64,000 nt of DNA from UBA4802 sp964509195 (GCA_964509195.1 CAZDWJ010000007.1:94228-158227); one strand, 5' to 3'; shown: positions 55,388-64,000, counted from the stretch's first letter. Translations and numbers: made by a program. Notes: generated by a model from the letters alone, not told the origin.

Positions 55388-56254
55388 CTAAACAATATTT
55401 CTGCACTGTTCGCGTATTTTATCAATATGGTTTTTTACTTCAACAACTTTATGCGCTATAAGAGTACTGTTTGATTTAGACCCTATAGTGTTTATCTCTC
55501 TAAACATTTCCTGTGCCAAAAAATCAAGCTGCCGTCCCATCTGGCCTTCCTGGGACATTATCTCTTTAAACTTGTGAATATGATCATTTAGCCGCGACAA
55601 TTCCTCATTAATATCTTGCTTGTCGGCTAAAATAGCAATCTCAGTATAAATCCTATTTTCATCAACCTTACTGTGCAATAACGATTCTAACGATTTTTTC
55701 AATCTTTTAAACTGATATTCAACAACTGTGTGTGCCTGTTTTTGTATATCATGACATGCATTTTCTATTACTTTGAGGGATAACTCAAGATCCTTTCTTA
55801 TGGATTTGCCTTCCTTTTTACGCATTTTTATTGCAGATTCAATCGATCTTTGGAGGGCACTGTATATATCAGATTTTGATTTTTTTGATAGTACAGTCCT
55901 TTCCTTATGAACCACTCCATCAAGTTGCAATAGAGCATCTATTGAAAAACTGGCTGGTATTTTTAACTTTGCTATTGCCCTCTGCACCTCATTATAATAT
56001 TTAAGTAAAATCTTGCTGTCAATATGAACAGGGCGTGATTCAACCCAATCATATATATCAATTGTACACTCAATTTTTCCCCGCTCAAAACTTTTTTTCA
56101 GAATACTAGTAATGGTGTCATCTTCAGATTTCAGTAGCTTGGGAATATTTGTATAAACTTCCAGGTATTTTGAATTCAATGTTTTTATTTCAATTGAAAA
56201 TGTAAATTGTTCAGTACTTTTTTCTACAAAAGAATACCCTGTCATGCTTTCCAT
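55388..56254 (-). CDS. yicC: YicC/YloC-family endoribonuclease
   Basis: About 288 residues from ATG 56254 (the open frame reaches a GTG at 56266). MESMTGYSF is the family's fixed N-terminus, and LDFLAQEMFREINTIGSKSNS.LIAHKVVEVKNHIDKIREQ its C-terminal signature. E. coli YicC cleaves or helps degrade small RNAs. It lies between cheD and remA in a tightly packed operon. Confidence 0.9.
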   Translation of the reverse strand: MESMTGYSFVEKSTEQFTFSIEIKTLNSKYLEVYTNIPKLLKSEDDTITSILKKSFERGKIECTIDIYDWVESRPVHIDSKILLKYYNEVQRAIAKLKIPASFSIDALLQLDGVVHKERTVLSKKSKSDIYSALQRSIESAIKMRKKEGKSIRKDLELSLKVIENACHDIQKQAHTVVEYQFKRLKKSLESLLHSKVDENRIYTEIAILADKQDINEELSRLNDHIHKFKEIMSQEGQMGRQLDFLAQEMFREINTIGSKSNSTLIAHKVVEVKNHIDKIREQCRNIV

Positions 56255-56267
56255 ATTTACATACACT

Positions 56268-56747
56268 CTATATTTCTTTATCTTCGCGTCCTAGTGACTT
56301 GATTTTCAACATACCTGTTTCAAGAAAAAAATCAACCGTCCTGCCATAATCGCCAAATACATCTTCGCTCACAATAGTAATATGATAATAATTCAATACT
56401 TCCCGTACTTTGTGTACATTGTTAATACCTATAGAGCCAATAAATGAATTTTCTGGCATCTTAAACATTGATGCTCCTCCAGCAATTTTTGCAACCAGAT
56501 GCTCAGTATTTGCACCATTTTTACGCATTTCATCTATCATAAGAGCTATCGCACTATCAGCATATTTTTTTTGGTTTGTTGATTTATCATTATTTTCCGG
56601 TAACATTATATGAGCAAGCCCACCAATTCTGCTCTCCGGGTCATAGAGGCAAATCCCCACACAGGAACCCAATATTGTACGTAATATATCAGGAGAATGT
56701 GAAACCTTAAAATCTGCAATGGGAACAGTGATAAGTTTAAAATCCAT
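56268..56747 (-). CDS. cheD: Chemoreceptor glutamine deamidase CheD
   Basis: 159 residues. ILGSCVGICLYDPESRIGGLAHIMLP has the catalytic Cys and His, and VAKIAGGASMF the downstream glycine-rich block. CheD deamidates receptor glutamines and partners CheC/CheX. It overlaps cheR by 11 bp. Confidence 0.92.
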   Translation of the reverse strand: MDFKLITVPIADFKVSHSPDILRTILGSCVGICLYDPESRIGGLAHIMLPENNDKSTNQKKYADSAIALMIDEMRKNGANTEHLVAKIAGGASMFKMPENSFIGSIGINNVHKVREVLNYYHITIVSEDVFGDYGRTVDFFLETGMLKIKSLGREDKEI

Positions 56748-57597
56748 TTACTTTCTCCTTAGGAACATATACAGGCGAATCCATTATCTTGACATACTGA
56801 AAATCATCTGATAAAGCATGCAGTGTTTCCGAATGCCCTATAAAAAGGTACCCCCATGGATTCAGAACCTTGTAAAAATTTGCTATCAGTTCTTTTTGAC
56901 GAAGACGGTCAAAATATATCATTACATTGCGACAAAAAATTATATCAACATTTCGAGGATATGGATTTTTAAAAAGATTGAGATATGAAAACGAAACCAG
57001 CTTTTTTAGCTCATCCTTTACTTCATACACTTCAGAGTTATCAGCCATTTGTGTAAAGTATTTTTTTAAAATTTCAGGGGGTACCTTTTCAATGCGTCTT
57101 CCTGTATATCTACCAATACGGGCAAACTCAAGTACAGAAGGGGCAATATCTGTAGCAATGATGGAAATATTCCATCCCATTAAAAGCGAACGTGCTTCCA
57201 TAACACAGATAGCTATTGTGTAAGGTTCTTCTCCAGTTGAACACCCCGCACTCCATATTGTAAGAATTTTTTCCTTTTTCTTTTTAACAATCTCAGGAAT
57301 GCAGTAATCCTTTAATGCATCAAATTGGCGTTCATTTCTAAAAAAATATGTTTCATTGGTTGAAACAACATCCAGTAATTCTTCAATCTCCTTGCTTTTA
57401 TCCTTAAGGCTGGTAATATATGCGTAATAATCTGAAAATTCTGAAAGGTTTAGTGCTCTCAAACGCTTCCGTAATCGGTTTGACAAAAGCGTAATTTTTG
57501 ATTCTTTTAAAAAGATGCCACTTTCTTCATATATTAACTGTGCAAATTTTTTAAACTCATCCTCTGTTAATCTCTTTATATTTGAAAAATCAATCAT
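56737..57597 (-). CDS. cheR: Chemoreceptor methyltransferase CheR
   Basis: 286 residues. An N-terminal helical domain (about 1-80), then the SAM-binding domain: IWSAGCSTGEEPYTIAI, NISIIATDIAPSVLEFAR and VDIIFCRNVMIYFDRLRQKELI are CheR signatures. It methylates receptor glutamates in chemotactic adaptation. It follows the coiled-coil gene by 29 bp within the flagellar operon. Confidence 0.93.
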   Translation of the reverse strand: MIDFSNIKRLTEDEFKKFAQLIYEESGIFLKESKITLLSNRLRKRLRALNLSEFSDYYAYITSLKDKSKEIEELLDVVSTNETYFFRNERQFDALKDYCIPEIVKKKKEKILTIWSAGCSTGEEPYTIAICVMEARSLLMGWNISIIATDIAPSVLEFARIGRYTGRRIEKVPPEILKKYFTQMADNSEVYEVKDELKKLVSFSYLNLFKNPYPRNVDIIFCRNVMIYFDRLRQKELIANFYKVLNPWGYLFIGHSETLHALSDDFQYVKIMDSPVYVPKEKVNGF

Positions 57598-57626
57598 ACC
57601 TCACCACTATGCAACCACACTGTATT

Positions 57627-58472
57627 CTACTTTTTCATTGAAAGATTCAATATGAGTGATATCTCCCCAATGGGTATACCGGATATTTTCGATAGTAACT
57701 GTAGAGGATATCCCTGACTGTATAACTTTGCTATCATTAAATATTTATCATCAGCATTTTGATACATCGCCATAAGTTCCTCTTCATCAATATGAAGAGC
57801 AACAGTTTCTATTGTTTTTGCACTATGTTGTGTGTGTGATGTATCATAGTCTTCAGTAAGGTCGGCAGAGATGTTTTCTGTACCTGCAAGATATGTATCG
57901 TTCGTTTTTTTATTGTATTTGTTAACAATATATAGCCTTACTCTATCAAACAGTATTCTGGCTATCGCTGATAATTGTTCTTTAACAGGTGGAACTTGAT
58001 TTTTATTATTAGGTAAGGATTCATTATTTTCTTTCTCAAGATATACTATTGTTTTTTCATGTAATTTGTTACTTTCTCTTTTTGAAATATCAGCAGGAAT
58101 TTCTCTAAGTATTGTGTGCCCTTCTTCTTTGGTATCTGTTGTATCTGAGAATAAAATATTTTCTTTCTGGCTTATTTTCTTCTTACCTTTTTTTGCACTT
58201 TTTATTTTTTCATTATCATCATTAATAGTAATATCCAGACTTGGCAATGCATCAGCTCTTTTCAATAATTCGCGCAGTACATTAATTTTATATTCCAGTA
58301 AAGCTAAATTGCGTTCAGCTGTATGGTTGAATTCATTAATAAGCTCTTCCATTTCTTTGCGCAGTCGCTTTGAGCGGTATTCGGTTGCAGAACGCTCCAA
58401 TTTTAATGAAATAACAAGATAGAAAATAGAAGCTATTAAAATATTAACCATTATAAGAATAACAAGTTGCAT
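57627..58472 (-). CDS. Membrane-anchored coiled-coil protein with C-terminal HTH-like tail
   Basis: 281 residues. One helix at residues 2-22 (QLVILIMVNILIASIFYLVI), a coiled coil to about 80, a long Lys/Glu-rich linker, and a C-terminal motif KYLMIAKLYSQGYPLQLLSKISGIPIGEISLILNL, which is the helix-turn-helix-like end of DUF6115-type proteins found beside flagellar genes. Its role is unknown; position between fapA and cheR ties it to motility. Confidence 0.6.
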   Translation of the reverse strand: MQLVILIMVNILIASIFYLVISLKLERSATEYRSKRLRKEMEELINEFNHTAERNLALLEYKINVLRELLKRADALPSLDITINDDNEKIKSAKKGKKKISQKENILFSDTTDTKEEGHTILREIPADISKRESNKLHEKTIVYLEKENNESLPNNKNQVPPVKEQLSAIARILFDRVRLYIVNKYNKKTNDTYLAGTENISADLTEDYDTSHTQHSAKTIETVALHIDEEELMAMYQNADDKYLMIAKLYSQGYPLQLLSKISGIPIGEISLILNLSMKK

Positions 58473-58489
58473 TGCGCATATTTCCTTTT

Positions 58490-58801
58490 TTATTTTTTTA
58501 CATCAATAATTCTACCAATTTTTGTATCTTCCAGTACCTCAGGCTGTTCCTCTCTTTCCTTCTTTTCGCCTTCTTTAAACTGTTTACCCTTTTTAAACTG
58601 CTTTTCTTCATTTAATATTATAGTTCTTTCTGCTTTCTTGTTCTCTTCTACCTTCTCCTTCTGAATATTGGCTTTTTCCTGTGACTCTTTACTTAATATA
58701 TGTTGTTGCTCGACCGCTGCAGCGTTTCGTGCATGCTCACCTCTGGCTACTTCTATCATTTGGGCTATGTTAGTTTGCAAATCTATTGGTTTTATAGCCA
58801 T
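58490..58801 (-). CDS. Small charged flagellar-operon protein of unknown function
   Basis: 103 residues. A conserved-looking start (MAIKPIDLQTNIAQMIEVAR) leads into a Lys/Glu-rich helix that fills the rest. There is no signal or membrane segment. It lies 17 bp from the next gene and 24 bp after fapA. No family was recognised. Confidence 0.6.
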   Translation of the reverse strand: MAIKPIDLQTNIAQMIEVARGEHARNAAAVEQQHILSKESQEKANIQKEKVEENKKAERTIILNEEKQFKKGKQFKEGEKKEREEQPEVLEDTKIGRIIDVKK

Positions 58802-58825
58802 TGCATTCTCCTAACTTTTAACGTT

Positions 58826-60802
58826 TTACCTTCGCCTCCTTACCATTAATTTTTGCGCTTCACCAAGATCTGGAGGTTCATACTCTGAAAGCCTGATATC
58901 TGCTCCCTCAAGAGAAAACTTAACATAATTGTACGGATCTTTTACATTAAAACGTTTATCTTTTATATAAATTTCCACACCAGGAAATATTGATTTTTCT
59001 ACACATACTTTGCCTTTTTGCTCCAGCATATTAAGGTACGCTTTTAATTCTTCTAATGATAGATTAATTTCATTGAGCCGCTGTTCCATTTTCTGCTTCT
59101 GAACTATTAGCTTTCCTAATAGCTCTTCCTTATCTTTTGGCAACTGGCCCCCTGCATTATTTTTCTGCACTGTAAGAGTTGTCACATCCTTTCTTACTTT
59201 ATCAAATTCCTCTGAAATTGACCTTTTATTTTCCTCCAGTTCAGTAAGCTGCTGGAGTACTTTTGGGTTCATGCCTACTCTAACAACTGTTTTAGTAAAG
59301 GAATCAGAACCTATATATTTGGAATTCACTTCTTCGCCAGCTCTGATCAGACCTCCAACAATACGTGCTCTTCTTCCATTACAGATAATTCTATTTCCAG
59401 CATCAACATTCGAATGAACAATACCTTCGGCCACTATGACATCTTTTTCAGCTACTACATTAGCAGTTTGTATAAACTTAGCAATGATAGAACCACCTGT
59501 GGACTCAATCCGTGCACCCTCTCTTCCCATAATACCCTGACGGATAATTATATCACCTTCTGCTTCAAGATTAGCTTTCTGTACAGTCCCTTTAATCTCA
59601 ATATTACCTGCAGCTTTGACAGTAAAATTATCCTGTACACTACCACTGACAATAACTGACCCTAAAAATACAATATTTCCTGTTTCTGTTGAAACATCAC
59701 CTTTCACAATATACACAGGCTCAACACTAAGTTTGCCATTTTGATACACAACCTGCCCATTAATCTCAGCAGTTAATTCAGTGCCATCCTGCGATAGTAT
59801 AGTTCCTTTCCCGTAACGTATTTGGATATCCTTCCCGGATCGTGCAGGAATGATCCTATTGGTTATTGTCCTTCCCGGAACTCCTTCTTCAGCAGGCACT
59901 TTTACAGCCAGAACCTGACCAACAACAACATTTTCAAGTAAATCTAGATCTTTAAAATCAACCCTGCCTTTTTCATCTTCCTCTAACTGGATTCCACTCT
60001 TATCAATTCTGACTTTATAATCAATATACGCATCCCTTCCATGCCGCGGCGGTGTTCCTTCAGCTGCTAAAAGCGGCTGGCCATAATCCATTCGATCCAG
60101 ATACTCTGCAATTCTCTCTTCCTTTATACCCGTAACAACACCCGCACGTTTTAATGCCTCAATAACATCTTCAACATCCATATGCCTCCCACAAAACCGT
60201 GGTGGTACGAAATGAACAAATGCTTTCATTTCATCATCGGTAACTTCAACAGTCATTGTACCATCATATTCAGGATTTGGTATCCAATCACCAATTTTAA
60301 CAGGCTTACCTGATGGATTACGCACCTCTTTTTCTATTCTGGACATATCCGCATTTTGGATGCGTAACGCATAAATTTTATTGGAAATATCCGACAAATC
60401 TACTCGTCTCCCATTCCCTTTTGGTGGTGTTATCGTCAACCAAATACCTGTTTTTGTTACACGTATTTTTGCGGATCCATCAACATTTTTTGGAACATCT
60501 TTTACTCTGAGGTCAACCTCAGGCATAGAATGAAGCTTTTGTTCTAGTGCAGTAAAATCTTCCTCCTCTTCTTTTTCTGTAATTATTGGTCTCACAAGTA
60601 CACGGTAAGGCTGTCTTCCTATACCCAGAAAACCGGAGGTGCCTTTTTCCAGAATCTGATAATCCAGCTCTGAAATATCAACACCCAATTCAGTAGCAGC
60701 CAATTCTAAAGCCTGTTTTACTGAATCAGCATATATTTCTATTTCATTTTCAGATGATTCTTCATCCTTTATGGATTTCAGTAAATCTTTTAAATTTTTC
60801 AT
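58826..60802 (-). CDS. fapA: FapA family protein (DUF342) with N-terminal Jag domain
   Basis: About 658 residues from ATG 60802 (a TTG extends it to 60817). The first 60 residues are a Jag_N domain (ADSVKQALELAATELGV...GTSGFLGIGRQPYRVLV). The centre is DUF342/FapA, with beta-helix repeats from about 380 to 510 (GNIEIKGTVQKANLEAEGDI) and a coiled coil (about 530-600). FapA proteins are polymer-forming, linked to polar flagellation and cell-surface or signalling control. Position next to the sigma28 gene agrees with other flagellates. Confidence 0.88.
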   Translation of the reverse strand: MKNLKDLLKSIKDEESSENEIEIYADSVKQALELAATELGVDISELDYQILEKGTSGFLGIGRQPYRVLVRPIITEKEEEEDFTALEQKLHSMPEVDLRVKDVPKNVDGSAKIRVTKTGIWLTITPPKGNGRRVDLSDISNKIYALRIQNADMSRIEKEVRNPSGKPVKIGDWIPNPEYDGTMTVEVTDDEMKAFVHFVPPRFCGRHMDVEDVIEALKRAGVVTGIKEERIAEYLDRMDYGQPLLAAEGTPPRHGRDAYIDYKVRIDKSGIQLEEDEKGRVDFKDLDLLENVVVGQVLAVKVPAEEGVPGRTITNRIIPARSGKDIQIRYGKGTILSQDGTELTAEINGQVVYQNGKLSVEPVYIVKGDVSTETGNIVFLGSVIVSGSVQDNFTVKAAGNIEIKGTVQKANLEAEGDIIIRQGIMGREGARIESTGGSIIAKFIQTANVVAEKDVIVAEGIVHSNVDAGNRIICNGRRARIVGGLIRAGEEVNSKYIGSDSFTKTVVRVGMNPKVLQQLTELEENKRSISEEFDKVRKDVTTLTVQKNNAGGQLPKDKEELLGKLIVQKQKMEQRLNEINLSLEELKAYLNMLEQKGKVCVEKSIFPGVEIYIKDKRFNVKDPYNYVKFSLEGADIRLSEYEPPDLGEAQKLMVRRRR

Positions 60803-60856
60803 TCTTGTAACAGCCAAAAATTCATTTTAAATTAAATACTATTCCTTTTAAAAATT

Positions 60857-61657
60857 TTATCCAACTATATTTGACTTAATCCTTCCCAATCTTCCTCTCA
60901 ACCTCATGATTGCTTTTGTATGCAACTGTGATACTCTGCTTTCTGTAACTTCTAACACCTCACCAATTTCCTTTAATGTCAGATCCTCATAGTAATAAAG
61001 AACAATAACCTTTTTTTCTTTATCTGGCAATTTCTTTATAGCATCCACAATATAATCACGTATTTCTTCTTTTTCAATCATAACATCTGGATTAAGCGTA
61101 TCTGGTGCTTCCAGTGTTTCCAGTATCGATAGCTCATCATTTTCATCTCCAACATACCATATATCATTTAACGATAACATCGCTGTACCACTGAGCTTAC
61201 TAAGCAGTGATTGAAATTCTTCAACAGTTATTCCTAATTCCTTTGCTATCTCTTCATCTTCAACAGTTCTCCCTAACTTGTTTTCCAGGTCGGCTATTGC
61301 CTGTTCTATCTGCTTTGCTTTCTGCCGTATTGATCTGGGTATCCAGTCTATGGAACGAAGTTCATCAAAAATAGCACCGCGAATTCGCGTCATTGCATAT
61401 GTTTTAAATTTTATTCCTCGTTCTGGGTCAAATTTTGTTATTGCATCAATTAATCCAAACACACCATACGATACCAGGTCATCAAACTCTATTGAACTGG
61501 GCATTCCCATAGCAATTTTCCCTGCAACATACTTAACCAATGGAGCATATTTAACCACAAAATAGTCTCTTATTGCCTGATCATGTGTTTTGGCATAGCG
61601 CTTCCAGAGTTCATCTTCATCAATTGCATCAAATTCCTGAAATTTTTTATTTGCCAT
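60857..61657 (-). CDS. fliA: Flagellar sigma factor, FliA/WhiG type (sigma28)
   Basis: 266 residues. Region 2: YGVFGLIDAITKFDPERGIKFKTYAMTRIRGAIFDELRS. Region 3: DWIPRSIRQKAKQIEQAI. Region 4: LTLKEIGEVLEVTESRVSQLHTKAIMRLR with the HTH for the -35 box. It directs late flagellar and chemotaxis genes and is the target of FlgM (21654-21947), whose own promoter looks sigma28-dependent. In spirochaetes this gene is often called whiG. Confidence 0.92.
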   Translation of the reverse strand: MANKKFQEFDAIDEDELWKRYAKTHDQAIRDYFVVKYAPLVKYVAGKIAMGMPSSIEFDDLVSYGVFGLIDAITKFDPERGIKFKTYAMTRIRGAIFDELRSIDWIPRSIRQKAKQIEQAIADLENKLGRTVEDEEIAKELGITVEEFQSLLSKLSGTAMLSLNDIWYVGDENDELSILETLEAPDTLNPDVMIEKEEIRDYIVDAIKKLPDKEKKVIVLYYYEDLTLKEIGEVLEVTESRVSQLHTKAIMRLRGRLGRIKSNIVG

Positions 61658-61674
61658 ACAACCTCTTTTTTAAA

Positions 61675-62244
61675 TTAATCCTTATCACGCTTGAGCATAG
61701 TTCGTATAGCTTCTGCCATTATCTTTGGTTCATACTGAATCTTCTTATCATCCAGTACAATGTGTTTTCCCATCTTTTTTGGTTTACTATCCCTGGTACT
61801 TAAATTGGTAAAATCTTTTACTCCAAGTGGTGTAAAAACTTCATTATACGTTGCATCAGATGTTCCTGAAACAGCAGATCCTGTTGCATATACTTCATCT
61901 ACTGCTGAGCTATCGCCCCGAATGGTGCTTTTTTCCCGAATTCCACTGCTTTCATCAGGCTTTACAACAATGGATTCTTCCTGGTTCAAACTTTTTTTTG
62001 ATAATTCAAAAGATTGATCCAATATTTCGTATACTTCCGGTACAAGACGTTTTATTATTAATAGTGAACCATATCCAATTACTGCATACAAAACCGTAAA
62101 AAAAAGCACTCTGCTAAATAAAATGCCAATTTTATTACCTACCATAATGCCAAATGACAAAGAAACAAAAAATGCAAGTATGCCAAAAATTATTGCAACC
62201 CTCCCTTCTAAAGAAATTCTTAATATTTTTTCATTTAGAATCAT
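61675..62244 (-). CDS. Membrane protein of the flagellar operon, unknown function
   Basis: 189 residues. Two hydrophobic segments at about 15-32 (RVAIIFGILAFFVSLSFGIM) and 43-64, then a polar, Ser-rich tail and a conserved-looking C-terminus (DDKKIQYEPKIMAEAIRTML). It lies between flhG and fliA, where other spirochaetes have a similar short membrane protein. No named family was recognised. A GCGATAGCTC word is read DSS on the coding strand here. Confidence 0.6.
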   Translation of the reverse strand: MILNEKILRISLEGRVAIIFGILAFFVSLSFGIMVGNKIGILFSRVLFFTVLYAVIGYGSLLIIKRLVPEVYEILDQSFELSKKSLNQEESIVVKPDESSGIREKSTIRGDSSAVDEVYATGSAVSGTSDATYNEVFTPLGVKDFTNLSTRDSKPKKMGKHIVLDDKKIQYEPKIMAEAIRTMLKRDKD

Positions 62245-62352
62245 TTTACCAACTTAACCTTGTAATTTCTGAACAGTCAACTCTTACTACTTAAATAATA
62301 GTGCCAAGTCAGTATTAATTCAAGTAATAATTCCATTGCTCATGTGCATACA

Positions 62353-63228
62353 CTATAGTGTATCCTCATTGTCAGATTCATAATGCCCAAAAAATCTTCT
62401 AAAAAAGCTTAACATCCCTGTACCTTTTCCAGTATCTGATTCAATATTTGCTATCCTGTCAGCTATAATTTCTATACAGGTTGAAGCTTTTGATTTTGGA
62501 TAGCTAACAATAAATGGCTTCTGATTACGAATTGATTTTGCCACATACATATCATCAAAAATAAATCCAAGATTATCTACTTTGATGTTTAAAAATTGTC
62601 CTGCAATATTAATTACTCTCTGTGCTACTTTTTTTGCTTCGGTAACCGTTTGAGCTCTATTTACCAGCAGTTTAACCGTTTTATCAGGATCATTGGCCGC
62701 AATTGCCTTTATTGTTCCATACGCATCAGTTATTGCTGTTGGCTCTGGTGTAGTAACAACCACCACTTCATCAGATGCAACTAAAAAGCTCAAGACATTC
62801 TGCGATATACCTGCACCGGTATCAATTATCATGTAATCATCATCATTTAGTTCTGATAGTGCCTTGATAAAATATTCACGCTGTTTAACATCTAAATTTG
62901 CAAGTTGATGGAATCCCGAAGCACCTGCAATTATCTTTATCCCTTCAGGAACATCGATAATTATCTCCTCTAATTTTTTCTTCCCTTTAATAACATGGTA
63001 CAGATTGTACTTTGGTATGATGCCCAATACAACATTTACATTTGCCAGCCCAAGGTCAGCATCTAACAGTGTTACAGAATAATTACGCTTTGCCAGAGCT
63101 ATTGCAAGGCTAACCGCTACACTTGTTTTACCCACACCACCTTTGCCGCTGGTTATGGCTATTGTTTTAGTCCTGCGTGCAGCCTTGTTTTCAACCACTA
63201 AACGCCGTAAATTTGCAGCCTGATCCAA
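62353..63228 (-). CDS. flhG: Flagellar number regulator FlhG (MinD-like ATPase)
   Basis: 291 residues. MDQAANLRRL is the DQAxxLR motif with which FlhG stimulates the FlhF GTPase. ITSGKGGVGKTSVAVSLA is the deviant Walker A of MinD ATPases, LLDADLGLANVNVVLGI the A' box. A C-terminal amphipathic, basic helix (about 270-285: GMLSFFRRFFGHYE) could bind the membrane. It sets flagellar number. It starts 11 bp after flhF. Confidence 0.92.
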   Translation of the reverse strand: MDQAANLRRLVVENKAARRTKTIAITSGKGGVGKTSVAVSLAIALAKRNYSVTLLDADLGLANVNVVLGIIPKYNLYHVIKGKKKLEEIIIDVPEGIKIIAGASGFHQLANLDVKQREYFIKALSELNDDDYMIIDTGAGISQNVLSFLVASDEVVVVTTPEPTAITDAYGTIKAIAANDPDKTVKLLVNRAQTVTEAKKVAQRVINIAGQFLNIKVDNLGFIFDDMYVAKSIRNQKPFIVSYPKSKASTCIEIIADRIANIESDTGKGTGMLSFFRRFFGHYESDNEDTL

Positions 63229-63239
63229 GGTTCCCCTCC

Positions 63240-64000
63240 TTAACGCATTGTTGTTTCCAGTATCATATTCACCATCATATCAGGTTCAGCGATAGCTATG
63301 TCATTTGGAACTTCCTGCCCATTGGTGATATACGATATAGGCTTATTATATTTATCGGCTACAGAAATGACATTACCAATATATGAAGTTTCGTCAACCT
63401 TTGTAATGATTACATTATCAATATGAAGAATATCATACGCTTTAAATACCTCAACCAGGTCACTGCGCTTAGTGTTGGCACTCACACAAAGTATTTTTAC
63501 AATCTCACAACTGCAATTATCAATGAAATTCTTAATCTCTGCGATTTTCAAATCATTTCGGTGGCTTCTTCCCGATGTGTCTACCATTATAATGTCAGCC
63601 TTTTCATTTTCAACTATTTCTTTAAACTCAGCCGGGTCGGCAACCACATGTATTGGAATACGCATTATTTCGGCATACTTTTTAAGCTGCTCAGTGGCTG
63701 CAATCCGGTAATTGTCAATAGTAATAAAAGATACTTTTAAACCCTGCCTCAATGACATAATTGCGCCTAACTTTGCCATTGTGGTTGTTTTCCCCACTCC
63801 GGTTGGGCCCACAAACATCAGTACCTTCTTTCGCTTACCCCTGTCAATAGGACCACTTACTACTATCCTGCTTTTAATGAGTTCACGCAACGTTTTTTCT
63901 ATCTTATATTTATCTTTCATGTCTTCAGTACTAACATTACGCTTAACCTCATCTAAAAGCTTATTACACTCCTCATCCTCAAGATCATTTTTGCGCAAAA
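63240..64000 (-). CDS. flhF: Flagellar biosynthesis GTPase FlhF (5' part outside the window)
   Basis: The frame is open to the window edge; about 253 C-terminal residues are seen. The SRP-type GTPase domain is intact: VLMFVGPTGVGKTTTMAKLGA (G1), FITIDNYRIAATEQL, IIMVDTSGRSHRN (G3), VIITKVDETSYIGN (G4) and YITNGQEVPNDI (closing). FlhF marks the flagellar pole and works with FlhG. The N-terminal B domain is missing because the window ends. Confidence 0.92.
   Translation of the reverse strand, partial: LRKNDLEDEECNKLLDEVKRNVSTEDMKDKYKIEKTLRELIKSRIVVSGPIDRGKRKKVLMFVGPTGVGKTTTMAKLGAIMSLRQGLKVSFITIDNYRIAATEQLKKYAEIMRIPIHVVADPAEFKEIVENEKADIIMVDTSGRSHRNDLKIAEIKNFIDNCSCEIVKILCVSANTKRSDLVEVFKAYDILHIDNVIITKVDETSYIGNVISVADKYNKPISYITNGQEVPNDIAIAEPDMMVNMILETTMR

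Noticed and set aside
1..64000. The GCGATAG words as scattered sigma28 -10 boxes (GCCGATAA).
   Set aside because: Most lie inside genes, in both orientations, with a fixed CTC or TTA tail and no TAAA box 15 bp upstream; only 21617 (GCCGATAG) fits a promoter.
1..64000. CRISPR array, prophage, insertion sequence, tRNA or rRNA gene.
   Set aside because: No regularly spaced repeats, phage structural genes, transposase motifs or tRNA cloverleaf were found on either strand.

Overview
The window looks like a stretch of chromosome from a low-GC, flagellated, diderm bacterium, most likely a deep-branching member of Spirochaetota. The evidence is gene content and order only: an flhF-flhG-sigma28-fapA-cheR-cheD block runs into yicC-remA-gmk-rpoZ-miaA-hfq, a GldA/GldF/GldG-type ABC locus ends in a DUF4340 protein, and there is a tiny AURKAIP1/COX24-like basic protein. 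No rRNA or tRNA gene was recognised, so the phylum call is an inference. A run of exactly 100 N at 14039-14138 shows a draft or scaffolded assembly.

Layout. 1-5160: end of pabB and a pabC-like gene, a double ribbon-helix-helix protein, a PsbP-like lipoprotein, a GPH sugar:cation symporter, and a divergently promoted AbrB-like regulator/arsM pair. 5395-9858: coiled-coil protein, RNase R, leucyl aminopeptidase and a rubrerythrin-like diiron protein. 9867-13637: a small CopG protein, propionyl-CoA synthetase under a strong palindromic operator, and a convergent CoA transferase. 13915-19028: a 100-bp tandem repeat broken by the assembly gap, then the Gld-like ABC operon. 19181-25585: serC/cupin, rsmI, flgM behind a sigma28-like promoter, a degenerate iron-ADH homologue with larB-larC, and cheW. 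25693-31933: two membrane proteins, the second double-RHH paralogue, a PHP-glycosyltransferase fusion overlapping a GH13 glucosidase, and an MBL hydrolase. 32263-42710: signalling block (class III cyclase, CBS-PP2C phosphatase, a 2100-residue multi-PAS hybrid kinase) and a frameshifted ferredoxin gene. 42790-51738: metallophosphoesterase-nucleotidyltransferase fusion, lnt, ligA, a WG-repeat fragment, a GalT-like protein, a PAP2 phosphatase and a membrane protein of unknown function. 51812-64000: COX24-like protein, SPFH protein, hfq and the housekeeping/flagellar operon up to the window edge.

How the genes work together. FlhF/FlhG set flagellar number and site, the WhiG/FliA-type sigma factor and FlgM form the late-gene switch, CheR/CheD/CheW belong to chemotaxis, and the cyclase, PP2C phosphatase and giant kinase add second-messenger and phosphorelay input. 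Carbon metabolism is represented by propionate/acetate activation, CoA transfer and alpha-glucoside handling.

The strongest unexplained signal is a short DNA word, GCGATAGCTC, found exactly 13 times by eye in 64 kb (about 0.05 expected from base composition), in both orientations, in several reading frames and between genes. It behaves like a DNA-level signal such as an uptake sequence or a HIP1-type repeat, not like a protein or promoter motif.
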